Source: an uncultured Opitutaceae bacterium (GTDB taxonomy: Bacteria > Verrucomicrobiota > Verrucomicrobiia > Opitutales > Opitutaceae). From it: a DNA stretch of 9,993 bases. Position numbers and translations under genes: made by a program. Positions 1 through 7,192 of the stretch are shown one piece after another; positions within the stretch are counted from its first letter, which is position 1; every line of letters starts with the position of its first letter. The notes under the pieces were generated by a model, which was given only the letters and a program-made list of their open reading frames with translations, was not told the origin of the DNA and searched no databases. The stretch lies in contig CAKZMS010000443.1 in the NCBI GenBank assembly GCA_937128785.1, positions 1 through 9,993 on the forward strand. The letters run 5' to 3'.

Positions 1-1970
1 TCGCGGAAGCGGGGCTCTCCGACCGAATCACCTTCACCGGAAACCGGGACGACCTCGACACCCGCCGCCCTACCATTACCAACGCACCCACGGTTGGTCC
101 CGACGGCACCGTCTACGCCAGTTCTTCCGATTCGTTTTTCTACGCGATCAACCCGGACGGCTCCCTCCGTTGGCGCGTGGAGACCCAAGGCTACATGGAT
201 TCAAACGGGGCCGCCCTTTCGCATACCGGCAAGCTGTATTTTGGCACCAATACCGGAGTCGCCTACTCCCTCGACGCCGATACCGGTAATGTAGAGTGGA
301 CCCTGTCGGAGGGCAACTCGCCCTACTTCGCGGGTCCGGCGATCGCGACGGATGGCACGGTCTACTTCAAACAGGACGAAGGTGTCTTGCGCGCCGTCAA
401 TTCCGCCGGCCAACCGCAATGGAACTACACCGTGACCGGCGAGCCCAGTTATGCCGGACCCGTGATCCGATTGGATGGTTCGATCATCCTGCCCGCCAAC
501 GACGGTGCCCTGCACGCGGTATCCAGCAGTGGGAGCAGAATTTGGCGTTACGCACCGTTGCGGGACGACGGTACCGAAGATACCAGTGGCATCTTCACCT
601 CTCCCGCCATCGACGGTGCTGGTAATATCTACGCCTCCACCCTCAATGGGACCGTGTTCTCGGTAAACCCGAACGGCGAACTTCGCTGGGTGTTCCGCAC
701 GCCGGAGCCGGGAGAAAACGTAAGCTCATCCATCGCCCTGGGCGACGATCGGGCTTACTTTGCCTCCTACGGCGGTTTCCTCTACTCTCTGGAGGCAGCC
801 AACGGGACCATGGACTGGCGCGCCTCCATCGAGGCTCAAGCACGGGCCAGCTCCCCCGCGATCGCCGAAGACGGATCCATCGTGGTGGGTAGCTACGCCA
901 ACAAGCTTTTCCACTTTGATAAGAATGGAGAACTGATCCGCGCATGGTCCGCGGGCAACTGGTTCCGCAGCTCCCCCGTGCTGGCCAACGGTCGCCTCTA
1001 CGTTGGCAATGGAGATGGCAAAATCTACGCCTTTGATCTGGGAGGCCTTGGTCCGGCTGAACCGAGTGTGAACTACCCGTGGCCGCAATACCGCGAAGGG
1101 CCCGACAACCGGGGCCGGGCGACTCTCGAAGCCACCATCCCCTCGATTGACCCTGATCCGGGTGACCCCGGCCGCTTGGTCAACCTTTCCGTGCGCAACC
1201 GCACCGTCCGAGGCGCTGGAGTGCTCACGGCCGGCTTCGTGCTCGATGGCGTCACCGGCAAGGATCTCGTCGTGCGCGGCGTCGGCCCCACCCTCGCCGA
1301 TTTCGGGGTCAGCGGCAGTCTGGAGGCGACTGAAGTGCGGGTGTTTTCGGCCGCCGACACGGTCAACCCCCTGGAAACCAACGCGGGATGGACGGAAGCC
1401 ACCGGCGATGGTCGAGAACTCGGAGCGTTTGTTTTGCCGGATGGCAGCGCCGACAGTGTGGTGAGCCGAACATTTGCGGCCGGTGCTTACACCGCCCAAG
1501 TCATGCCTGCGACCAACGATACCGATCCGGGCGTCGCTCTGGTCGAAATCTATGATGGCGACGTCGATGATTTGTCGACCCGCCTGATCAATTTATCCGC
1601 ACGCACGCGCGTCGAAGCCAACGGCACCGTCACCGTGGGCTTCGTTTTGGCGGGAACGACCAGCCGGACCGTGCTGATCCGGGCAGTCGGCCCGGGACTG
1701 ACCGATTTTGGGGTCGAAGGTGCCTTGGCGGATCCCGCGATCACCTTGCTCCGCGGACAAGTCGTGCAGGCCACCAATGACGATTGGGCGGGAAACAGCG
1801 AAATCGTCGAAATCGCTCAAATCGTAGGAGCATTCCCGTTGGAAGCCACGAGTGCGGATGCTGCCCTCGTTATGGGCATCCCGCCCGGAGCTTATACCGC
1901 TCAGGTCAATGCTCCGGCTGACCAAACCGGCGTGGTGCTCGTAGAAGTTTATCTGGTCGCTGAAGATTAA
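1..1970 (+). CDS. PQQ-like beta-propeller repeat protein, 5'-truncated, with two C-terminal tandem domains
   Basis: The frame is open from base 3 to the TAA at 1968-1970, giving 655 visible codons; the true start lies upstream of the window. A GTG at 177 falls inside a propeller blade and is not a credible start, because the 58 codons before it already encode blade sequence (for example PDGTVYASS followed by AINPDGSLRW). About eight blade-like repeats are visible up to about nt 1045, each with the pattern (A/P)(A/V)I..DG.(V/L)Y.......(L/F)(Y/H)A(L/V)....G...W. The motif WPQYREGPDNRGRA then closes the propeller, as is usual in this class. A short Pro/Asp-rich linker leads to two repeats of about 125 residues. 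There are no catalytic residues. Family members are normally exported structural or binding proteins, and the word PQQ refers to the fold, not to proof of cofactor. The specific function is unknown. Nothing suggests that it is co-transcribed with the minus-strand genes downstream. Confidence 0.85.
   Translation, partial: AEAGLSDRITFTGNRDDLDTRRPTITNAPTVGPDGTVYASSSDSFFYAINPDGSLRWRVETQGYMDSNGAALSHTGKLYFGTNTGVAYSLDADTGNVEWTLSEGNSPYFAGPAIATDGTVYFKQDEGVLRAVNSAGQPQWNYTVTGEPSYAGPVIRLDGSIILPANDGALHAVSSSGSRIWRYAPLRDDGTEDTSGIFTSPAIDGAGNIYASTLNGTVFSVNPNGELRWVFRTPEPGENVSSSIALGDDRAYFASYGGFLYSLEAANGTMDWRASIEAQARASSPAIAEDGSIVVGSYANKLFHFDKNGELIRAWSAGNWFRSSPVLANGRLYVGNGDGKIYAFDLGGLGPAEPSVNYPWPQYREGPDNRGRATLEATIPSIDPDPGDPGRLVNLSVRNRTVRGAGVLTAGFVLDGVTGKDLVVRGVGPTLADFGVSGSLEATEVRVFSAADTVNPLETNAGWTEATGDGRELGAFVLPDGSADSVVSRTFAAGAYTAQVMPATNDTDPGVALVEIYDGDVDDLSTRLINLSARTRVEANGTVTVGFVLAGTTSRTVLIRAVGPGLTDFGVEGALADPAITLLRGQVVQATNDDWAGNSEIVEIAQIVGAFPLEATSADAALVMGIPPGAYTAQVNAPADQTGVVLVEVYLVAED
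1173..1958 (+). repeat. Two tandem ~125-residue C-terminal protein domains
   Basis: Copy 1 spans nt 1173-1556 and copy 2 spans nt 1581-1958. Shared landmarks in order are RL(V/I)NLS.R.R at the start, (L/V)T.GFVL.G, the core VRGVGPTLADFGVSGSLE (copy 1) against IRAVGPGLTDFGVEGALA (copy 2), an acidic/Trp segment (AGW or DDW), GAF.L, GAYTAQV, and V.LVE(I/V)Y at the end. A linker of about 8 residues separates them. I recognise this pattern from memory as common at the C-termini of exported Opitutae proteins, but I cannot give it an established family name. No PEP-CTERM tail or sortase motif follows; the protein ends a few residues after copy 2. A role in surface attachment or sorting is inference. 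Confidence 0.8.
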
Positions 1971-1978
1971 AACCACTC

Positions 1979-2001
1979 CCGGGGATCCGACCGGTCCCCG
2001 G
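1979..2001 (+). terminator. Hairpin just after the propeller gene, weak terminator candidate
   Basis: Arms CCGGGGA (1979-1985) and TCCCCGG (1995-2001) form a 7 bp GC-rich stem with a 9 nt loop, starting 8 nt after the stop codon. There is no T-run behind it, so it is not a canonical intrinsic terminator. It may act together with the stronger stem at 2021-2046, or protect the 3' end of the mRNA. Confidence 0.35.
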
Positions 2002-2015
2002 CGACCTAACCCCAA

Positions 2016-2046
2016 GAAAAACGGCCACCCCGCGAGGGGTGGCCGT
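2016..2046 (-). terminator. Intrinsic terminator of the amt-glnK unit
   Basis: A perfect 11 bp stem is made by ACGGCCACCCC (2021-2031) and GGGGTGGCCGT (2036-2046), with a GCGA loop. Read on the minus strand, the stem ends in TTTTTCTT, giving the U-tract of a Rho-independent terminator. It lies 28 bp beyond the glnK stop. On the plus strand the stem is followed by TGAAGTTC, so termination of the converging propeller gene would be weaker. Confidence 0.9.
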
Positions 2047-2074
2047 TGAAGTTCTGGGAGATCGAGAAATCCGA

Positions 2075-2500
<426 letters not shown>

Positions 2501-2503
2501 TCA

Positions 2504-3862
2504 TCAGCCCTTGTGAGCCGGAGTGAAGTCCGGGTAAGCCTCGGCGCCGTGTTCACCAATGTCGAGACCCTCGGCCTCTTCATCAGCACTCACGCGGATT
2601 CCGATCGTAACCTTGATGAGCATGGCCAGGATGAACGAGGCAATGAACGCGAAGGCGGAGATGGAGAGCGTGCCGATCAACTGGATGCCGAAACCGGCAG
2701 CGTCGGAGAAGATCGCGACAGCCAGCGTGCCCCAGATACCACAGACACCGTGGACGGAGATGGCACCGACCGGATCGTCGATCTTGATCTTGTCGAAGAA
2801 GATGATGGAGAAGACGACCAGCGCACCAGCGATGAGGCCGGTAAAGATGGAGCCCATCATGGAGATGGAGTCAGCACCCGCGGTGATACCCACGAGACCG
2901 GCCAACACGCCATTGAGACCCATGGAGAGGTCGGGCTTCTTCAGGAGCGTCCAAGAGACGATCATGGCCGCCAAGGCGCCAGCGGCAGCGGCGAGCGAAG
3001 TCGTGGTGAACACGTAGGAGACGAGGAGCGGATCCGCGCTCAGCACCGAACCACCATTAAAGCCATACCAACCCAACCAGAGGAGGAAAACACCGATGGC
3101 GGCGAGTGGCATGGAGTGGCCGAGGATCGGCTTCACTTTGCCACCGGCGAGATACTTGCCGGAACGAGGTCCAAGGACCATGACCGCGGCGAGGGCCGCA
3201 AAACCACCGAAGGCGTGCACGAGGGACGAACCGGCGAAATCGTAGAAGCCCTTCTCGGAGAGCCAGCCTCCACCCCACTGCCAGGAACCGGTGATCGGGT
3301 AGAAGAAGGTCACGAGCAAAGCCGCGTAGACCATGAAGCTGCCGAGCTTGATCCGCTCAGCAACGGCACCGGAGACGATGGTGGCTGCGGTAGCCGCGAA
3401 CATCGCCTGGAAGATAAAGTCGGTCCACCAGGTGTAGGACGCGTAGGCGTCGGTCATCAGGGTCATATCGTCGTTGGAAACGCCGAACCAGGAGCCCGTG
3501 GCAAAGAAGCCGTTGAAGTCGCCGGGATACATGGCGTTGAAACCATAAAAGGCGTAACTGACGACACCGATCGAGATGATGAACAGATTCTTGAACAGAA
3601 TGTTCACCGTGTTCTTCGACTGGGTGAGTCCGGTCTCTACACACGAGAAGCCCAAGTGCATGATAAACACGAGAGCGGCCGAAATGAGGAGCCAGAGATT
3701 GTTGACGGTGAAGAGGGCAAATCCGCCGGATTCGGCGAAAGCTTCATAAGACTCATAGGGGGGAGCCTCATCTTGACCGAAGAGTGGCGAGATCGCGGCC
3801 AGCAGGGCGAAAATCACGGGGAATTTCAGCCAGCTGGACAGATACTGGGACCGTAGCTTCAT
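2504..3862 (-). CDS. amt: Ammonium transporter (Amt/MEP/Rh family)
   Basis: This 452-residue inner-membrane channel moves ammonium/ammonia into the cell. Residues 1-30 look like a cleaved signal peptide (MKLRSQYLSSWLKF, a hydrophobic stretch, then SPLFGQ), as in E. coli AmtB. Eleven hydrophobic segments follow. Matching to AmtB gives constant offsets and all key residues: Phe155 and Phe268 (the Phe gate, AmtB F107/F215), Trp196 (W148) and Ser272 (S219) of the outer binding site, Asp208 (D160), and the twin pore histidines His216 (H168, in DFAGSSLVH) and His371 (H318, in SVHGVCGIWGTL). The N-terminal block GFSCVETGLTQSKNTVN resembles the AMT1-like subgroup more than AmtB itself. The cytoplasmic tail ends in the conserved block GLDIGEHGAEAYPDF (residues 432-446), which mediates gating and contact with PII. 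It is the first gene of a unit with glnK. The ATG lies about 60 nt from the predicted sigma-54 start site, with no clear Shine-Dalgarno. Confidence 0.96.
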   Translation of the reverse strand: MKLRSQYLSSWLKFPVIFALLAAISPLFGQDEAPPYESYEAFAESGGFALFTVNNLWLLISAALVFIMHLGFSCVETGLTQSKNTVNILFKNLFIISIGVVSYAFYGFNAMYPGDFNGFFATGSWFGVSNDDMTLMTDAYASYTWWTDFIFQAMFAATAATIVSGAVAERIKLGSFMVYAALLVTFFYPITGSWQWGGGWLSEKGFYDFAGSSLVHAFGGFAALAAVMVLGPRSGKYLAGGKVKPILGHSMPLAAIGVFLLWLGWYGFNGGSVLSADPLLVSYVFTTTSLAAAAGALAAMIVSWTLLKKPDLSMGLNGVLAGLVGITAGADSISMMGSIFTGLIAGALVVFSIIFFDKIKIDDPVGAISVHGVCGIWGTLAVAIFSDAAGFGIQLIGTLSISAFAFIASFILAMLIKVTIGIRVSADEEAEGLDIGEHGAEAYPDFTPAHKG

Positions 3863-3930
3863 AGTATAATTAGTATCGAGTAGTGGATTAGACGTTGGAG
3901 GCTCCGCCGAACAGCGAAGCTATGGCGAAA

Positions 3931-3949
3931 AAAGCACGGGGTGTGCCAA
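3931..3949 (-). promoter_or_regulatory. Sigma-54 (RpoN) -24/-12 promoter for amt-glnK
   Basis: On the minus strand the sequence reads TTGGCACACCCCGTGCTTT. The invariant GG (complement of 3946-3947) and GC (complement of 3934-3935) are separated by exactly 10 nt, and TTGGCAC matches the -24 consensus. The predicted start site is near 3922, leaving a leader of about 60 nt before the amt ATG. The element lies between the aspS terminator and amt, which is the expected place. Amt-glnK units are RpoN/NtrC-controlled in many bacteria. I found no convincing NtrC-type enhancer nearby; an AT-rich imperfect dyad at 3963-3981 (CGTGAATTTTCTTCATACG) is only a weak candidate. Confidence 0.82.
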
Positions 3950-4010
3950 TCTTGGGATGTTTCGTGAATTTTCTTCATACGTAACCCTTGGCCCCCTCCC
4001 TACAGGCCCC

Positions 4011-4039
4011 AAAAAACCGGCACCCCAGAGGATGCCGGT
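4011..4039 (-). terminator. Intrinsic terminator of aspS
   Basis: ACCGGCA (4016-4022) pairs with TGCCGGT (4033-4039); after one mismatch the stem continues with CC/GG (4024-4025 with 4030-4031) around a CAGA loop. On the minus strand the stem runs straight into six T residues (complement of 4011-4016). It starts about 32 bp after the aspS stop and would insulate the amt promoter from aspS read-through. Confidence 0.85.
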
Positions 4040-4071
4040 AAATGATGAAGCGGGGCCGCTACTGGACGAAT

Positions 4072-5865
4072 TTAGTCAGCGTCCGGCACGTCCGTCTGGA
4101 TATGGAGCTCCTTGAGCTGCTTTTCCGTGACCGGCGTCGGGCTTTGAGCCATGAGGTCCTGCCCTTTCTGCGTCTTCGGGAAGGCGATGACGTCTCGAAT
4201 GCTGGTCGTGCCACACAGGAGGGCCACGATGCGATCGAGACCGAACGCGATACCGCCATGGGGAGGCGCACCATACTTAAAGGCCTTGAGCATGTAGCCG
4301 AAGCGACTTTCCACCACGTCCTGCGGAATCTGGAGCACGTCCTCAAAGACCTTCTGCTGGAGCGCGGGTTGATGAATACGGATAGAGCCACCGCCCATCT
4401 CCATGCCGTTGAGCACGAGATCGTAGTGTTGGCCGCGCACTGCCTTGGGGTCGGAATCAAGCAACTCGATATCCTCCGGCACCGGTGAGGTGAACGGATG
4501 GTGAGTCGCCACGTAGCGACCGTGTTCCTCGTCGTAGGACATGAGAGGGAACTCGATGACCCAGAGGAATTTCCAATCGTCCGGGCGCAGCTCGATTTTA
4601 CCGCGCTTTTCCAGCAAGGTGGCACTATCGAGGCGAACCCGACCCAAGATGGCGCAGGCCTTCTCCCATTCGGCGGCGGCGAAGAAGATGATATCGCCGT
4701 CTTCGATGCCGAGTTTTTCGACGAGCGCCGCCTTCTCCTCAGCGGAGAAGAATTTCACGATCGGTGACTTCCACTCTCCCCCCTCGATCTTGATGAAGGC
4801 GAGGCCCTTGGCCCCGAGTGACTTAGCGGCATCCTCAAGTCCCTTGAGCTCCCCCTGGGTGATATCGGCCAATCCCTTGGCGTTGATGGCTTTGACCGCT
4901 CCGCCGTTCTTGATGGTGCTGGAGAAGACCTTAAAGGAGGACTCAGCGAAGGTCTCGGACAGGTCGACCAACTCGAGACCGAAGCGCATATCCGGCTTAT
5001 CGACGCCAAACCGGTTCATCGCCTCCTGGAATGACATCCGCTGGATCGGAGTCGGGATGTCCACGCCGAGGGCGTCCTGCCAGATCTTCTTCACCATGCC
5101 TTCGAAGAGGGCGTAGATGTCCTCCCGATCGACAAAGGAGGCTTCCACGTCAACTTGGGTGAACTCCATCTGCCGGTCGGCCCGGAGATCTTCATCACGG
5201 AAACAACGGGCGATCTGGAAATACCGTTCCACGCCGGCGACCATCAGGATCTGCTTATACTGCTGCGGGGATTGGGAAAGCGCGTAGAATTCACCGGGGT
5301 GGATGCGCGAAGGCACGAGATACTCGCGGGCTCCCTCCGGGGTGCTCTTGACCAGATAGGGCGTCTCCACCTCGATAAACTCCTCGCTATCGAAGTAGTC
5401 CCGGATCGATTTCGTGACCGTGTGACGCATCTGTAAATTCCGGCGCATCCGCGGACGGCGCAGGTCCAAGTAGCGGTAGGTGAGACGCAGGTCGTCGTTG
5501 ACCTTGTCGCCTCCGGCGTCGTCCAGCGGGAACGGCGGCGTTTCGGAGAGATTGTGGATGAGGAGCTCATCGGCCACGACCTCGACCTTGCCCGTGGGAA
5601 GCTCAGGGTTTTCCGTGCCTTCCGGGCGCTGGGAAACCTGGCCGGTAATGCTGATGACCGACTCGGGCTTCAGGTGCTTCAGCTGGTCGGCGAGATTGGC
5701 ATTATCATGCGGCTCCAACTTGATCTGCGTGAGGCCTTTGCGGTCACGCAGGTCGACGAAGATAATGCCGCCTTGGTCGCGGATGGTGTCCACCCAGCCG
5801 GTCAACGTCGCCGGGGCGCCGATATCCGAAGGAGTGAGTTGGGCACAATGGTGGGAGCGCTTCAT
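4072..5865 (-). CDS. aspS: Aspartyl-tRNA synthetase, bacterial type (possibly non-discriminating)
   Basis: This 597-residue class II synthetase charges tRNA with aspartate in the cytoplasm; the length is typical of the bacterial form. Domains in order: an N-terminal OB-fold anticodon-binding domain (about 1-110, with GWVDTIRDQGG and VDLRDRKG); the catalytic core with motif 1 around 143-170; the aspartate-site flank ALSQSPQQYKQ (195-205); motif 2 FRDEDLRADRQMEFTQVD (222-239); the bacterial GAD insertion domain (about 310-420); and motif 3 GGIAFGLDR (537-545). All catalytic motifs are intact. Residue 31 is Gln and residue 83 is Gly, in RPEGTEN. In the Pseudomonas aeruginosa enzyme, His31 and Gly83 are tied to tRNA-Asn recognition, whereas discriminating enzymes carry Leu at 31; this suggests relaxed specificity here. 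The ATG at 5865 fits the family N-terminus (MKRSHHCAQL). It is monocistronic with its own terminator. No Shine-Dalgarno is evident. Confidence 0.97.
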   Translation of the reverse strand: MKRSHHCAQLTPSDIGAPATLTGWVDTIRDQGGIIFVDLRDRKGLTQIKLEPHDNANLADQLKHLKPESVISITGQVSQRPEGTENPELPTGKVEVVADELLIHNLSETPPFPLDDAGGDKVNDDLRLTYRYLDLRRPRMRRNLQMRHTVTKSIRDYFDSEEFIEVETPYLVKSTPEGAREYLVPSRIHPGEFYALSQSPQQYKQILMVAGVERYFQIARCFRDEDLRADRQMEFTQVDVEASFVDREDIYALFEGMVKKIWQDALGVDIPTPIQRMSFQEAMNRFGVDKPDMRFGLELVDLSETFAESSFKVFSSTIKNGGAVKAINAKGLADITQGELKGLEDAAKSLGAKGLAFIKIEGGEWKSPIVKFFSAEEKAALVEKLGIEDGDIIFFAAAEWEKACAILGRVRLDSATLLEKRGKIELRPDDWKFLWVIEFPLMSYDEEHGRYVATHHPFTSPVPEDIELLDSDPKAVRGQHYDLVLNGMEMGGGSIRIHQPALQQKVFEDVLQIPQDVVESRFGYMLKAFKYGAPPHGGIAFGLDRIVALLCGTTSIRDVIAFPKTQKGQDLMAQSPTPVTEKQLKELHIQTDVPDAD

Positions 5866-6169
5866 GATGACGAAAAGGACGACCTAAGCGTAAACGCTTC
5901 CCGCGGCGCAACGCTTTATTGAACCAGGACCCCGGGGACAAGCGGGCCCCGAGGATCAATAATTGCGACGACCGTTCGGCAAATCCATCGACCGCCCGGC
6001 CCCGGATCGGCATCCACGCAACATCCCCCGTTTATTGTGCTTTCTCTCGGATAGTAAAGGGGTTGAAGTCCCGTGTAAGGTCACTCTACCCACAACTACT
6101 TGGATCAAATCGTATTAACTTTTCCGTCCACTTATCCTTCCCGCTCGGGGATCAAAACCCTTCTGCCTG
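5866..6169. other. Divergent intergenic region between aspS and the acyltransferase gene
   Basis: This 304 bp stretch has no convincing gene and must carry the promoters of both divergent neighbours. A short open frame across 5919-6173 starts with TTG, has unremarkable low-complexity composition and no recognisable domain, so I do not call it. The aspS-proximal part holds a perfect inverted repeat at 5886-5899 and a repeated AACGCTT. The middle is GC-rich; the part next to the acyltransferase (6030-6130) is AT-richer and the likelier site for its promoter. TTGAAG at 6063-6068 could be a -35 element, but I see no matching good -10. No tRNA or riboswitch fold was recognised. Confidence 0.6.
5886..5899. 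promoter_or_regulatory. Perfect inverted repeat in the aspS leader, possible operator
   Basis: AAGCGT-AA-ACGCTT is a 6+6 bp dyad with a 2 bp spacer, centred about 27 bp upstream of the aspS ATG. A further AACGCTT occurs at 5910-5916, 17 bp from the copy inside the dyad. The shape recalls operators of helix-turn-helix repressors such as the LacI family, but no regulator gene is nearby. As RNA the arms could form a small hairpin only with a very short loop. Function unproven. Confidence 0.35.
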
Positions 6170-7129
6170 GTGAAAAAACGATCATGGTATCGTGACTGGG
6201 CGGAAACCGGGGTGGTCTTGATTTGCCTCGGATGGGTTCCGCTGCTTCCTCGCCGCGCCGTGCTGGGACTGGGTCAGATTATCAGCCGGATCGGCGTGGC
6301 GAAATCATCGAAGCTCTGGCGAATCGGGCGGGCCAATCTTGATCTGGCATTCGGGGAGGATAAATCACCGGTAGAAAAAGACGCGATCCTACGAAAGTGT
6401 TTTGAGAACCACGCCATCGTGGTGTTGGATTTCATCTGGTTTTCCTTTCGATCCCGGGCGCGGCAGGAAAGATGGATCAAGTGGCACCCTTCCGCCGATG
6501 TGCTGTTCAAGGATCAAGCCGCTTGTTTCCTCACCGCGCACTACGGCAATTGGGAAGTGCTGGGCCAAAGTCTGGCCGCCCGTGGCGTCCCCCTCTACAG
6601 TGTCGCCGCTGATCTGAAGAACGCTTCCGCCGGTCGCATTATGAACCACCTGCGGGAGTGCACGGGACAAGTGATCATCCCCCAGCAGGGAGCCGCCCGA
6701 AAAATGCTCCGGGCTCTGCGGGAGGGAAAAAAACTCGCGGTGCTGCTGGATCAAAACCCCCGCCCCCGACAAGGCGGCGTATTCATCAATTTCTTTGGCC
6801 TGCCGGTCCCGGTGAGTCCGGCCGCCGCGGCCTTGGCGGTTAAGACCCGGGCACCGGTCTGCACCCTCGTGGCCGTACCGGACGAGCGGGGGGTGTATAC
6901 GGTCACGGTGCACGATGTCCTGTCCGCGGACCCGACCGCAAACGCCCCCGTGACCGAGCTCGCGCAGCGCATGGCTGACAGCGTCGTGAGCGTAATCCGC
7001 GCGGCCCCTGAACACTGGTGCTGGATGTATAAACGCTGGAAGTTCGTGCCTTCCGACCGGACGCGGGAAGACTACCCGTTCTACGCGCGAGTTTCCCAGC
7101 CGGGCGACTTCAAGGACGGCGACGCCTAA
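6170..7129 (+). CDS. Late lipid A acyltransferase (LpxL/HtrB family)
   Basis: This 319-residue protein is close to the roughly 306 residues of E. coli LpxL. Family members transfer an acyl chain from acyl-ACP to Kdo2-lipid A precursors on the inner face of the inner membrane. An N-terminal hydrophobic anchor lies at about residues 12-28. The catalytic HX4E motif is present as His124 and Glu129 in TAHYGNWEV. Further family landmarks are KMLRALREGKKLAVLLDQN (about 178-196), GGVFINFFGLPVPVSP (202-217) and the C-terminal PEHWCWMYKRWKF (280-292). The start is the GTG at 6170: an in-frame TAA at 6116-6118 excludes earlier ATG starts, and the MKKRSWYRDWAE opening fits the family. No Shine-Dalgarno is visible. 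It is monocistronic, closed by a terminator. Whether it acts as LpxL, LpxM or another paralogue cannot be told from the sequence. Confidence 0.9.
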   Translation: MKKRSWYRDWAETGVVLICLGWVPLLPRRAVLGLGQIISRIGVAKSSKLWRIGRANLDLAFGEDKSPVEKDAILRKCFENHAIVVLDFIWFSFRSRARQERWIKWHPSADVLFKDQAACFLTAHYGNWEVLGQSLAARGVPLYSVAADLKNASAGRIMNHLRECTGQVIIPQQGAARKMLRALREGKKLAVLLDQNPRPRQGGVFINFFGLPVPVSPAAAALAVKTRAPVCTLVAVPDERGVYTVTVHDVLSADPTANAPVTELAQRMADSVVSVIRAAPEHWCWMYKRWKFVPSDRTREDYPFYARVSQPGDFKDGDA

Positions 7130-7133
7130 CGGG

Positions 7134-7167
7134 TGAACCATCCGACAAACTGGATGGTTCATTTTTC
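7134..7167 (+). terminator. Intrinsic terminator of the acyltransferase gene
   Basis: TGAACCATCC (7134-7143) and GGATGGTTCA (7152-7161) form a perfect 10 bp stem with an 8 nt loop, followed by TTTTTC (7162-7167). It begins 4 nt after the stop codon. There is no T-run on the opposite side, so it would not stop minus-strand transcription from the sulfatase gene efficiently. Confidence 0.92.
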
Positions 7168-7192
7168 TAATCCTTAGCCGCCTAGGTTCGGC

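Noticed and set aside
726..1499. A 257-codon open frame on the minus strand inside the propeller gene
   Set aside because: The plus-strand frame shows regular blade repeats and two tandem domains; the minus frame has no recognisable pattern and is a shadow.
5919..6173. A possible small 84-codon gene just before the acyltransferase, ending in a 4 nt overlap
   Set aside because: It has a TTG start, no ribosome binding site and no recognisable sequence pattern, and it fills the space needed for the divergent promoters. The overlap is probably chance.
6389..7162. A 257-codon minus-strand open frame opposite the acyltransferase
   Set aside because: It overlaps the terminator stem and the whole catalytic region of a clear acyltransferase, and shows no motif of its own.
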